Assembly (NCBI GenBank): GCA_009869945.1
Contig: WIXG01000100.1
Span: 124,001-188,000 of the forward strand
DNA: 64,000 bases
Source: Mesaphorura yosii
Taxonomy: Eukaryota; Arthropoda; Collembola; Poduromorpha; Tullbergiidae
Direction of reading: 5' to 3'
How positions within the stretch are numbered: the first letter of the stretch is position 1; each line of letters starts with the position of its first letter. Below are positions 38,975 to 52,600 of this stretch, piece after piece. A program made the position numbers and the translations under genes. The notes below the pieces were generated by a model. It saw nothing but the letters and a program-made list of their open reading frames with translations, was not told the DNA's origin and did no database searches.

Positions 38975-41900
38975 AAGGATTGGAACATGAACGGACTGGC
39001 ATGTCGATGTTGCTAGCTTGGCTTGGCTTGGGGCTTGGTTGATGGGTCTAATCGGGAAGAGTCCATGACGTCTATGTCCAGAACGGTCCTTTATCGCGTT
39101 ATCGGTAATCTAGCTGTGTCACCCAATTTAGCAGCTTTCAATCCGGATGTTGCTCGAACGTGTAGGTGAATTATAAACCGACATTGTAGATCTATTTGAG
39201 TGAATTTCCTGGCCAAATTGGTGCGTCCACCTATTTTGTTGCGAACCCATAATTTTCGCGAGTGATAAAGGAAGACAATTCGTGCGCATTCGCTTCACCC
39301 TCGAGATCGTTGTTTAGATGTCTTTATTATTGATTTACATGACCGATTGCGAGTGAGGAAGGAACTGGTACACATTCCGAGTGGCATAATGGTCTAAATA
39401 TGTCTTCAGCGAAGAGATAAAAAGCAGACCCCAAGCGATGATCATTTGACAGTGTCTGACAGAGAAAGAGAAAACTTTCTTTCCGCTGAACGGCTTCTTC
39501 ATTCATTCGTCTTCTTTTCATGTCGTGAATAATTAATCCTATGAATAAACCGGATTTTCTCACTTACACTCATTTCATGTGCTGTGCCGTCGTTCCACCC
39601 GTCTCCGTCTGCTGCTTGAAATCCCTATCATCATCTGCAGTGATAATCACATCCCATCAATGTACACAAAATTGGCTTTGGCACCTCGCAGTGAAGAGAA
39701 GATGCCAGAAGAGAGCAGGGAAAGTAATGAATAAAACTCTTTTTCTTTTTTTTCCTCGCTGAACTTCGCCAGCATTGTAACAGAGATTAAACAAATGTGA
39801 GTGCGTAGTTGCTGTAGTGATTTCAAAACTCAAAGAATTGACGACTGAAAGCCGATCTTAAAATCAGAAATTGAAGCCTTATCTTAATATTTGCCAGATA
39901 AATCAAATTCTTGGTTTGACTAGTACAAGCGAAAATATTACATTTTGGCCATATTTTTCTTAGCTGCTGCGGTTGGGTCTGCTTGTTTTATCCCACTAGT
40001 ATCTGATTGTTGATTCTGAACCCCAACATGTACTTTCCCACGCACGCTCAGAATATTAATTGGGCAAGTACGGTGGATGACGTCGCCGTCTATTCCACGC
40101 ACTTCTGCATGACTTGATCTGCATTCTCGAATGGTTGGCTTAGGCTGACGTTCATTGCAGCAACCTCGTGGGCTGGCGTAGCGTCTGGCGTGGACTGGAA
40201 GCTGGTATAGAGAGAAACAGCTCCAAACTGACAGAAAATGAAGTTGTGACGTTATTTTAGGAAATGAAAATGTGCGCCATCATCATCAACATAATTCTAA
40301 TGCTGCTGAAAAGTAGCTCCCTCGCATTCAGTCGCTGCTTTCTCCTGCAGGATTGAATTTGCATATCTTTCGGACGGCACGGAGGCCTCGCTCTCGATTT
40401 TCTCATCTCAAAAACTTTGAACAATGCAGGCGGCAGGCACAAAAGAAGCACGAACGCCATTTCTGTGTCAACTGCAAATGTAAATGATTTGAATGGGGCT
40501 ATAAAAGAAGTTAGCTAATCCGCTTAATATTTTTGAGCCTCAGTGGAGATTAGTGTATTACAATAAAGTAAATCCGTTTACTTTTCTAATAATGGAGAGC
40601 ACGAGCAAGAGTTCGTGCCAAAGTACTCAGTAATCGTACTTCGAAGTAATTGCGTCATGCAGTCAAAGCACCCAGGCCTCCTTGTTTTCCATTGGGCATC
40701 AAATGTGCATTTTCGCGATATCGTGACTGCCTATTTCATTTATTTGAATGCATTCCTTACATTTTCAGTACGGGTTCTCAAAACTTCTGTAAAAGCAAAT
40801 GCAGGAGTCGAATCGAGATACTTGCCTTCGAAAAGACTAGTTCAGACGGAGTCGAACTTGAAGTTCCGAGCGTAAATCCCTATTAGAGAGAAATTCGCGA
40901 ATGATTTCCCGTTATGTAGATCAATATTATTGTAACGTGCAAGTGGGACTCCTCATGCTGCTGGAGTAAATTTGGGAAGAACATTCAAGTTGGGAACAAA
41001 ACAGCAAATCTGTGGAAGAAATCCACTTGAATTGCCATAACACAAATGGAACTGTGTTTCGAAGCAGGAGCGGGAAGAGTGAAAGTGAAATATGCGTACA
41101 ATCTAAGCCGACTCTGAGTGGAAGGGATGAGTTCTTCACTCACAATATAACACAGGACCCTCCTCTCCTCGTTCGCATTCTCTACTCGGGCTCCGCACAT
41201 GATTGAATGGAAATCCCACTTTGGATAAAGTTATAGCAACTTTTATGTCATTTGTTCTTCTTTTACGTGCTTTCAAATCGCACAGTTGCCATTACAATCA
41301 GAATTCAGGCGATGTGCACTACGACGAGTAAGCACTGTACTTTCCCGAGTATTGAAAGAGTTTTTTGTGAGGGATTTGCCAAATGAGCCAGTGTGATGGT
41401 GTAGAATTCTTCTGAAGCTGACTTGCAGTAAATGTTTTCAGCGCTGGTCAAAAATGAAAATTTTTACAAACGAAATTAAAACTTGTGAGATTTCCCTGCG
41501 TTACCAAGCTTCGATAGTTTTGCAAAGATTTTCCACAAAATAAGAAGACATGCTCCTCCAGAAATCGGTTCAACGTGTTTATGCTTGTTGGCTTAAATAT
41601 TATTACCATCATTAGCAATAGGGTTACGGTGTAGATAAACGACACTGTCTCTCAGTGTCCGTGCACGCACTTTCAATAATAATAGGAAGACGCATGTGCA
41701 GGGAGTGAAAGCTCAGTTCGCTCGTTGTGCCGGCAATTGGCATTTGACGAACGCCCGCTTATGCACTATTATTTCCATTCAGGGGAGAGAGAAATGTAGT
41801 AACAATGTAGCACTCTATAAATTTGTGTTTATTTCGCCATAAACTTGTGTTTGTACTTTCGGCGCTGCTCAATTTTGAAAGTTTAGCACACTCCTCTAGA

Positions 41901-42877
41901 TGCTTCTGGTGAGTACGAGGGCAATTTTCACATTCTTTTATCTGTTATTTCGTTCTCTTGTTTGGCGTGCTCGTGCATCCTTTGTGCCACTGTTGCCATC
42001 GCCCTGTTCCGTGACTGCTGGAGCATCATCATCATTTGTTGTTAGTTCCAGAAAAGGGAAAAGCACTTCAGGTTTATTATTTTTGCTTCTCTTCCTTCAA
42101 TAACAACACTCATACGCTTGCTAACTGGAATATCGCCGGAATCCGAACTTTATACTAAGCCTTTGCATGAGTGGCGTAGTTATCTGTGACTCCTTTGACG
42201 TACGCTCCTATAAACATAGAGCATTACCTTCTCAACAGTGCCTAATTTATATTTGATAATGACTTTGCAACTGAAACATCTCGCTTTGAGTGTTTGACTG
42301 TTGATTTCAATTGGTCCAAATATTCATGCAACCGCAGCCGTTGGCCATGGCAACTCCGCTGCGCCATGGAACAAACGCTTATGAAATTATTTGTTTGAGT
42401 ATCTTCTTCCTCGGTTCATTAGCCGTATTCTGCTGTAAAAATGAGGACCATGCTCGATGGCGGAAGCACAATGATGGGAGGAAGCATTTATAAGAATTTT
42501 TTAGTGCGCGCATATTCGTCGAGGACAAGAGGATAAGCTGTTCGGCGGTTGCCGCTCGCGACTTCCGTCTAGTCATGCTGTGTAAATATTATTTAAGAAA
42601 AATAGGCATGCAAAAGCAGGAGCAGAGGAGAAAGCAGACCGTGAGAGATGAGAAAGTTCTACATTAGAAAAATGAGTGCGTGATTTGCATTTCGTGCGGT
42701 GTCTTAGCTCCTTCATCTCAGAACAATGCTCGAACGCAGTGTGTCCCATAATAATGGATTACGCCAACAAGGCGTCTCGGAGCGCTAACGATTTGCCTAC
42801 TGCTGACTGACTGATAATATAATCTTTTGCTGTATTATTATTGTCAACTAGGTCAAATAATGCATTATTTTGTTCCG

Positions 42878-42890
42878 GCGCGCGCGCGCG
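42878..42890. repeat. (GC)n microsatellite
   Basis: Thirteen bases of uninterrupted GC dinucleotide repeat in otherwise AT-rich surroundings. It can form Z-DNA, and no other role is indicated. Confidence 0.7.
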
Positions 42891-45800
42891 TTCGGATGTG
42901 TAGCGAACATTCTCATTATAATATTTATTTTGTTGGCGCCCAATTCCTTCTTTATCCCTTTCTCTTATGTGAGATTTGGAAGCGCAGATGCAGGCGGAAT
43001 TTACATTTTCCTACAAAGTGAATGCAGAATGCGAATGCAGCAATGTCAGTGCAATCTCGAGGCTCGTCTTCTCTGTTTGCGACATTTTTATTCTGTCTGT
43101 ACTGTAATTACATTACATGCTTCCAAACAACAACAAATGAAATGAAGACAAGGACAAAATAAATTAAAGAACGCTGCTGCTTCGTCTGACTGCGTCGAAT
43201 GCTTTTGCACAAGCCATAAGAATTTACAAGACAAACTCAGTCAGTCGGGATATTATTCGAGTCGAGACTTGGCAGATATTCGTCCATGCAGCATTTTATA
43301 TAATTTGAGCGATATTGAACTAAAAGAGGGAATAAAAGAAAATGTTTCCGCTTTCTCCGCTTCCCATCATCGTCTTGTGCTTGCGCTCTTGTTCGTCTTC
43401 CTGGAGTCAACGAAGCACAAGACACAGAAATATTTTAATCCAAAGGACTTTATTCCGGAGCCCTCAAAATCTTTTCTGTAACTTTCTTCTTCGACTCCTG
43501 TCCTTTGTGCATTTGTTTAATAAGGCAAAGGCAATGGCAATGGCAACGACGAAGCAGTGCAGCATTTCCCGTTTCACAAGACTCGGTCCCTCCTTTCGAT
43601 TCTCTGCGCTTCGCTTCCACTCCATGGAACAATCCATTTTGTCAATTACATGGATGCCTATGATGGACTGCCTCCCTGCTCGCGTGCCTCTTGAGCCTGC
43701 TCTCTGGCTGTACTGCGACTCTTATTTATTAATAAGCGGAACCAGCAGAAGTCAGCTCAAAAAGGGCCACGTCATGTCGTCCAGCGTTAGTTTTCGATTA
43801 TTATCGTGCCTGGGATCCGCTTTAATTTGACTAAGCGAAATCATTTCCGAAGTTAAATCCGACAGCTATTGTGGCAATTAGTCTCCAGGAAGCGGGATGT
43901 GAGATAGCTCCTATTAAAGTCATGCTCCGTGGATCACGGATCATGCCAACGATCTTTAACTTTGAATCTGAAAAGCAATTTAATAACTTCCCTTCAAGCA
44001 ATGACACTCAAATTCGATTGGAGGAAGGTGCTCGTCCGTGAAAATGATTTTTCATTTAATTTTATCAAATATATCAGCAAGGTTCGAGAATAGCGTGAAA
44101 GTGCCTGTCGTAATGAAGTTAGTAGAACCATGCAAATGTTGTGTTCGGCTTCTGCTCTGCAGCTTTTGAAAATTCTGGGTGAAAGTGTCCACTTCCGAGC
44201 CTCTCAAGCGTACCCACGCAACGCAGCAGCAGCCAGCAAGCAGACCGAATAAACTCGGTTAAAAATACTGAGCTGCGTAATTACAATGTTTCTGTGTTGC
44301 TGGATCCGAAATGAAGTTACGCAGACTCCCCCTGGAGTCCATTTACCAAGTGCCGAGCAAATTTGTCGTTCCCACTTTCAGTGTGTCCCGGGGCAACTGT
44401 CGGGGAGTTATTAATTTTAGGCGCCTATAAACTTGGCTATTAGTTGCAAATGTATTCACATTTTTACGTATGTGTCGCATGTCGAAAGTTAACCTCAGTG
44501 ACTCGACTCGACACTCAACAGACTCCATTGCGTCTGCGATAGTTTTTGTCAAGTGCGTACAAATTTTTATTTGCAAACAAGAGTCGAGTGAGTCACATGT
44601 GTGCTGCTGCTGTCATGCTCCAGCTTCAGCTTCGCCTGTGTTTGAGTCGCAGTCTCTCTGTCTGAGGATGCTGCGCTTGACTGTCGCTTCACGTTTGCAT
44701 CAGCGTCTCCAAGTTTTTTGATTAGGTATCTCTGGAAAATATTCGGAACGACTCTTGTGGGACTCATTTCCTTTTTGTCTATGTGCTGCAACAACAACCA
44801 CTACTAAATGCTTATGGCAGACAGTTGTAAAGTTGGAGTTCGAACGAAGCACGCTGCTTTGCGATTTGCAGACTCGTCGCTCCTGCCTGGAAGCCAGACC
44901 GTCAACTACACGACATAAGTAGAAAACTTTGACTTGTAATACTTGACTGCGAAGTGAAAGCTGTGGCTGTGAGAAGTGTGGAGCGCTGTAAAATTTGTGC
45001 ACGGGGTCGACAGACCGAGTGACGGGGACAAAATCGTAAATAGGCTTAAAAAGGACGGGAAACTACTGCGACATGCGAAACCTCCACGACTACGCAGCTG
45101 GGCAGGTTTTAGAAATTGCATAAAATTGTGTTTGTTGTTCTCCGGGTCGAGTAATAAACTTGAGGCTGAGCTGAGAATGGCGCAAAGGAAGCGCTGATCA
45201 CTAGCACTCACCCGTAGTTCTAGTTTTAACGCATTATTCTTTTGTCTAACGGGTCTGACCAGTTCAACATGTTCAAGAATTTATTGTGTCTCATTTCGAG
45301 TGAAATCAATTCACCGAATTCAAAAAATCGGAAAAATTATGTTGCTTCGCCGAGCATGTTTCATGTCGTTGCAGTACCTGCGACAAGTCGTGATAAATGG
45401 CCAAAGTTTACGAATTCTTGGCGTAGAATAGTGCCTCATTTATTTTGATTTATTCACCCATCGATAGCCTTGGGAATCCCGCGTGCACGACGAGGTCCTT
45501 AAAACTTTGTTTAACTTCAACTTTGTCCCGTGAACTCAAGTTGTCTCTGTCCTGCTTTTACTTTCGAGAACAAGCACTAAAACTACATTAACAGAACGTA
45601 TTAAGTAACAAGCGACATTGACATGAGAGACTTGCTCGACATCAAAACTTGTTCAACTTTTTTCCTCGTCCTCTGAAGAAATATCCACAGCGACGCAACG
45701 CAGGCTACTTTAAGGCAGGGCAGCGGCAGGCTGACATGATAAGGTCGAAGATTGTAAACATCCATTATGCATTCTTGTAACCTCGGGAATAATGCTCTGT

Positions 45801-48800
45801 GTGAACTTCTACTACTAAATACCAAATGTTATCGATTTCGTTGGATATATGGTCCACAGACATAGATTCCATATACTCGGTGACAAGGGACCCTGTGCCA
45901 CAATACGTTGCAAAAATTTAATTACGAGTTGCCAGGTTGGCGCAAGAATGGGAACCAATTTTCACGAAGTTTCTGTATGAAGGTGACTCTGTGACTGCGT
46001 CTACTTTGGCTGGTCGTAACCAAATTGAACTGGCGATTTAATTAAATATTCAAAACTGGTATAAATTTCCAAGAACCCAACCAAATTTTGTAATCTTCCA
46101 AATTAATTGCAAATTGCTGCGGAAAACTTCGGTGGAAAGGTGAAGCCTGAGTGTTCATACTAATAACGCATTATTAAAGTTCTATCCGAAGAAATGCTTC
46201 TAAACTATTGAATTCAAAAATGAGCATTTACACAAGCGCAATTCCACTTTTGCGTGGAAATTCTTGAAGGCAGTTCATTACGACCTTAACTCTTAAGACT
46301 AAGAAATCATTAGCAGGATTGAACTTCAGCATCTGACTTCATCTCGTTTGCTAATTACTTCCTGACATTTTACACCGTAAATGTCAACTCATGCCGAACT
46401 ATCCGAATATAAGATAAAAGCCGTTGTACTGTGTAGTTTAGGTTTTTTCATGGATCGATTCTTATTATCAAAATACTCAGAGCCTAATAATTGCTTCTAT
46501 GGTGTACTGCCGCCCATCATGTCATGCTCGATTTGCATTTTGCAAGCTATGTGCCAAAAGTTCAGCCTCAGACTCATCGGAAGCGGGCGAAGATCGTCAT
46601 GTGTCTGCTGTGAATGTCATGTTTTGCAAGTTCTCGATAAACATGTACAGAGCGTGTAAACATGCTCGAAGTAAATGAGACGCAACGACTTCCGACAACT
46701 GAGCAACGGGTGGATTGAGTGTGCGTAGCTTAATATAATTTGTAGGCATAATATTTTGAGCCAATCAACTTTGTCTCTTTACACATTACTCGCAGGCATA
46801 CACAGAACATGCATTAGAATTAGAACAGAGAGCAAGATGCGAATGCGAACGTGAAATAAGTAGGAAGAGGATTACTCCAATTTGAATGTTTGCTTTCAGA
46901 GTTCATATACTCGTACGTTGAGTGCCAAGATAGGAGAAGGACCTAAAACAATGCGCTACTGCATTAAAAGCGGTAACTTATTGGAACAGTTGCCATTCCG
47001 CCGTCAGTCAACAGCGCCTGAAAGTTTCCGGTATTCTAAACGTGGAGGTGTTGCACAGCAGTTCTTGTTCTGCACGTGTAAAGAAGGTCTGTGCGTGGAA
47101 TGCGTTCGCGGTGGAATGGCATCCAGAACTTTACAGTTTAAATATTTGCCATCCTCGAGCCAGAATTCGAAATCTATGGACTCATGCTTCGTGCAGGCAT
47201 TCCGGGCACCGCCGCCACTCCGATGCTGATGCTGACTGCCGAGATGGAAATTATTACATTACAATTTACAATGGCGGTGTAATGCTAATACTCTAATGCG
47301 TGCATTATCTCGCATGTTGTATAAGCTATACCCTGCTTGTCATTCACCTTTTGGTGAAACACATGCCACACATTCCTCCGGATGAGACTAAATATACAAC
47401 TGGTTTTTGTATTATACGTGTGCGTGCGGTTCGTAGAAGTTTGTCGTTGTGCATGTAAGAGGAAATGTTTAATCTCTCATCATAAAATCACAACCCATGC
47501 TAATCCTGCCACTGCTACTGCTATTGTGAGAGATTTCGGGTGACGTTTTGCGCGTATTAGTTTTTGGCAGCAAAAATGATAACACATTTTCTAAATAATA
47601 CTCCCTTTCATTTTTGATTGTTTCACGCTACAAGCTGTAGCTTCTGACACGTGCACTGCACTCTTGAACTTTTACATGTACTTCATAAAATCGATGCTTG
47701 GATTAATTAATTACGCATACACAATCAAAACAGGCAATGCATTAAATTAGGACCCGTACTTGTACGGGAAGAGCCTCGCTGATGGTTTGATGCCACAAGC
47801 CTATTATTCTGGAGATGCGTTTCGAAATACGAGATTTCGCATTTAAATGCGTAGCGTGTTTCGTAAATGTTTCCAGGTCACTTGCTACTGAAGTATTTTG
47901 ATAGTCCCACAGCAGCATCTCCTCAATAAGTCAATAATCATATGCGAATACACGGTCCCCTTCCTACGCTTCCCTTTGTTAAGGCGAACTGCGTGTTGTT
48001 CGTGACGATCTGATTTCACAACTTTCTTCATCGTAAGCGGAGTCTAATGTTTGGGGAGCAAATACCCGCCTCGGCTAGGAGAAACGGGCGAGGAGGAAAG
48101 AAAGCAAAGCCGCATTAAGGCAGCAGGATTGCATTAAACCAATAAATCTAAAAAGGACAGATCAAACAAAGAGGAAAAGTTTAAAAGGTTTTTTGTATGA
48201 TGAAGTAAAGTAAAACTAAAGATTTGGTACGGAGGCAAAATAAATGTAAAAAACTAAAATAAAGTTAAAAGTCTTTTCTTCATTTGAACTTTCTATCAAA
48301 AATAAAAATGTCAACTTCTTCCTTGAACCTTACTTTAACGATTTCCCTCTCTGACATGATTATTGCCATTGCTATCATTCATTAGCTCGTACAGGAACTG
48401 GAACACTCTTTTATTTTATTGCATAATGCATTTCGGGGAGCGCAGTTTGGATTGAGAATGGCGGTGGACCGAGTTGAGTGTCAGGACGAACGGAAGAGAT
48501 TATTAGTTTAAGAGTTTATTTGAATAGCGTGTCGAGGACATCGTCGTGCTGGTCGCACAGTTTGTCACGACAGACAGATTAGATAGACGCAAGACGGCGA
48601 GCGGCAGCACGGCGCGTGGCGCATGACGACGCAGAGAGAAGGTTGAAATCTCCATATTTTATACATTCATCTCATTTACACATGAAAAAGAAAAGTCATT
48701 ATTAATTCCAAAGACTTTCTTCTCCTTTCTTGCGTCTTCATTCACAGCGCGCCTTATTTGAGCTAGCTTACTTTCTTTTTCCCCGTCAGTAAACTTATCA

Positions 48801-51378
48801 ACCTCATCTCTTTTCCCAAGCCCTCCCCGAATTCATTTCGTCTTCATTATTTTGTATCTATTTTATTATTATAACCCTCAGATGATACAATGAATTTCCA
48901 AGTGAAGGTTCTCCATTTTCCTCTTCAACTCTCCTCTTTGGGGTTTTACACTCCGCTGCGGCAGATCTCGAGAGGACTCGGGGAAAAATACAGAGAAGAC
49001 TCAATTACAAGTGATTGTGTGTGTCAACAAGACACGCTGTGCTGGAACGAGCTCGCACACTCTGCCGAAACTCGGACAAAGAAAATTGCACAAATTTGCA
49101 TACCCCAATTTATGGGAAGGCAGTTATGCTGGTCCTGCAATTCGGATTAGGCTCTTGAAAACATTTCAGTCTTCATTAACTGTACGTCAAAATGATGAAA
49201 TAAGGAATGGCATGGAGACGTGAGATTAGTTTAACTACGTAGTCGTGATTCGCAGCACAAATTGCGAAAAAGAACGAAAATAATCGCAGGCTTATCACGC
49301 ATCAAATTAGAATTGCATTTCGCTTCATAAAATTCATGTGCCGGTTCCCCTAAGACGAATGTCGACGGCACTCTTACATCATTTGTCACAAGGTTTTAAT
49401 TTTGTCGGCGACTGAAAGAAAATCTTAAGCCAGAGTTAAAAATGAGAAAGGAATTATTTTAATAAAGTCTTAAGAGATTAATAAATATATCTCATTAGCC
49501 ACGTCTACAGTGCCCAAGACCACGTCAGACGCATGAAGGCGACAACGAAGGGAAAAGTCAGTCATAATTAAGCCTGTCGTCAGTTTCAACTTTTACTCGG
49601 TTGTTCTTTCCATATGTCACACATTCATTGAAAATGCTTTACGCCAGCAATCAGCTTGTCATTAGCCTACATCCATGACAAAGAAGGCAGTGAGAGCTCT
49701 CGGTTGCGAGAGAATTAAGAAATGAATTTAAATGAATTGTGTTCGTTATGTTCGGCTGAGCGGGAATATATTAATTTCTACCGAGTCAAGTGCGAAGTCC
49801 TACGACTTACGTCTTTAGTTTTATGCTGGCAATGATTAAGAATAAATTACATATATTCCGTCGGCGCACATTATGCACGAGGAAACACCCGCGGAACTAA
49901 TGCACCAGCGGCTTAGCGCACGTCAGGGCAGAAATGTTTACGGAGAAAGGACGCTTTTAGTTTGTAGAGAAAGTTTTTCACGACTTTCTCAATTGACATT
50001 TCTTAATTACTCCAAGTACGCCTTTAAAACTCAGGTCTGAAGAGTCTCGGGGTAAAAAAAGTTCGAGTAAAGTTTCACATTCAACATAACCTTAGAGTCA
50101 GAAAAAGTTAAGAACGTCGGCGAACGAGCTGTGTGCTATGGTGTGGGAACGTGGTCGAGGCAGGGGCGGGAATCTTGGCGGCCGGGTTATCGTTCTTATT
50201 TCAGGCGCAAATGCACCATGCAATGCAATGTGGCCTGTGCTTCTCCTGTATTGTGAATACGAAGTTAACAATTTGCACAACAGTACACAAAAAATTGCAA
50301 GTTTAAGCAATGAGAGTGATTGCGCTTATGTAGAATAAAACTGAGACTTAAAACAGTACTTCTAAATTGAGGAAATTATTTTATGTGCTTGCCCAAGGAG
50401 AGCTCAGTGCGATGATTGTCCTCAACTTTAGTCCTTAATTCCATGTAAGATCTCTTACTGGTTCTGCTGCTTGTATAGCCTGGGGCTCTTCTTGGCTTTT
50501 GAGCTTATGTTTTGTGTCTTATTTGTAATAATAATGGAAGAAAATATTAATCTCGGCTTAACAAAGTTGTGTTGTTATTGGTGATGGTACGAGATGACTC
50601 TTCTCGCCTGCTACTTTAAATCCTCGCCATCAGGGCATGTTTTAGGGAACTTCCTGCACTAATAAATTATAGATTAAGACTTGCAATATAATTTGATTAG
50701 AATGTCGGAGGACGGCGGATGAATGTCCAGACGGAGTAGACTTTTGCTCAGAGTCAGACATTTCTTCTTCGAACCATACCTTTCGGAGAACTCTACTAAT
50801 GAAAAAATGATTGAAAGACATGCACCTCTGCACTATCCTTCAAAATCAATTTTGACCTTTCCCATCGTAAGTATAAGTAGCGAGAATTCCAAGTTCTTAT
50901 GCTGCTCCTGCAGTGATTATCCACTGCAGGTGAGACGCCCGGCTCCTGCCGCCTTGCTCCTTGCAACGCACTAATTGCAGTGAAAGGTAATAGGTTTATA
51001 ATAGGTTTAAATTTTATAATAGGATAATTTGACTGCTTCGCTGTTTTATGCGCAGCGGTTTCTGGCCTCGCAATATTCTGACCTGGTCTGGCCTGACACA
51101 ACCTTTAAACTTTTGCTTCCGTCGTTTCTTTCATCGTTGAAAGTAAAAACCAGGAATATGTTTTCAATTAGTTTCACTCGTGTGCCCTGGCTGCGTAGGG
51201 ACTAAAATACGGCTGTTCCAAACTATTTCATATGCATATAAACCGCAAATTCATTGCAATAATTCAGGATTGAAGTAACCCACCTTTGAATCATTATTAT
51301 CAGAGCCTTTACCAGTCGCACGCCCTGCCGTGAGCGAATATTCATTTTGCAAATTATACCCCGTTTTCACACACGAAT

Positions 51379-51407
51379 AATTCCACCGCCATCACGGCGG
51401 TGGAATT
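51379..51407. repeat. Perfect inverted repeat (12-base stem, 5-base loop)
   Basis: AATTCCACCGCC, loop ATCAC, GGCGGTGGAATT. It is the longest perfect hairpin noticed in the window. Possible readings are a small structured RNA, a dimeric binding site or a solo end of a miniature transposon. No target duplication or second copy was seen nearby. Confidence 0.65.
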
Positions 51408-52565
51408 TACAATTACACATTTTGAACAAAAATCTCACGAGTCATTGAGCTTTGACAAACTCCTGCAGCGCTGCGATGAACGCTGCTGCTGCTGAAGTTG
51501 GCTATCCCAGATGCCAAATACCTAATGTGTTGTACGAATTATTCTCTTCTTGTGTCTCGATAATTTTCGTTTCGAACAAAGCCTGCTCTGCTCTGACAAA
51601 ACATTCAAAGCAAAGTGATAATTGTGTCTTTTTCACCAACAGCGTTTGATCATTTTAATAGACTAGGAATTTGATTTATGTTTGGGGAGAGAGCGAGCGA
51701 GTCTGCCATTCGCGCTTTGAGGTGCTTTTCTCTCCAAGCTCTAATCAGCCATTGTAGCATTTTTGTATGCGGTGTACAAGTCGGAAAGTTTGATTTCGAC
51801 GGTGTATATTTAATGCTTCAAACGCTAAAGAAGGTACTTGTTGTTTGCGGCTCCGCGTCTAGTGTTTAACGGCCTTTAATAATACATGCGAGGTCCAGCC
51901 AGCGTGTAAGCGCGATGGTGGGCAAATACCGGAGGCTGAGATATAGGCCCGAGAGGCGACATGAAATGTAGCAAAATACGTATAAACGGATTTTCTCCTC
52001 AGTGAACCTCTGACAAATGATTGCGTTTCCAACTCAAAAAATCCACGAGGAGTCATTTCTAGCGCGGTACTTGTTTGAATGGTGAAAGCGCCGAGGCTAG
52101 GCGAAGTGCGTTGCGTTGCATGAAAGGCAAGTGTGTAATGGAAAGTGAAGGCAATAAGGATTTGTGTACACACTCTTTGTATTTTGTACAGTGTCGGAGG
52201 CAGAGTGCAGTGGATCCTCCACCTTATCCTCCTCTAGTGTAGCATCCGACCTTTCGTATGGCTCTATTTGGTTTAACAATTGATGTATTCATAGTGTTTA
52301 GCCTATTCCCAGTGAAACACCGTGCGTGCAACCGACCAGGTATGCTACGCATCCGCAAGCAAGCAAGTAAGCAAACTCAGTCTTGCTTTCCGTGTAAACA
52401 GTAAACACTCGAGGCCAGATCATTCGCTCTGTCTCTTCAGCTTAGTTTCCCTTTCCTCGTCAGAGTTTCTTAATTTCTCAGCTTTCTCGGCGGCGGCTTC
52501 CTGACTAATTACTACAGAAATTGTTGCGTTTGACAATATTTCTCCTTCTCACTTTCTCGATCCCC

Positions 52566-52600
52566 AGCGGCTGGAGAAAGCGGCTGGAGAAAGCGGCTGC
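52566..52600. repeat. 13-base tandem repeat, about 2.7 copies
   Basis: The unit AGCGGCTGGAGAA occurs twice exactly and then partially (AGCGGCTG). It is a recent small tandem duplication and is not in a recognised gene. Confidence 0.75.

Noticed and set aside
45905-46045. Short plus-strand coding-like run ending in TAA
   Set aside because: Only about 40 codons, no family motif, and within chance expectation.
50098-50310. Minus-strand ORF with an apparent signal peptide followed by a Pro/Arg-rich tail
   Set aside because: It has no ATG (the first codon would be TTG), an in-frame stop lies just upstream, and no splice acceptor was seen that could supply a start exon.
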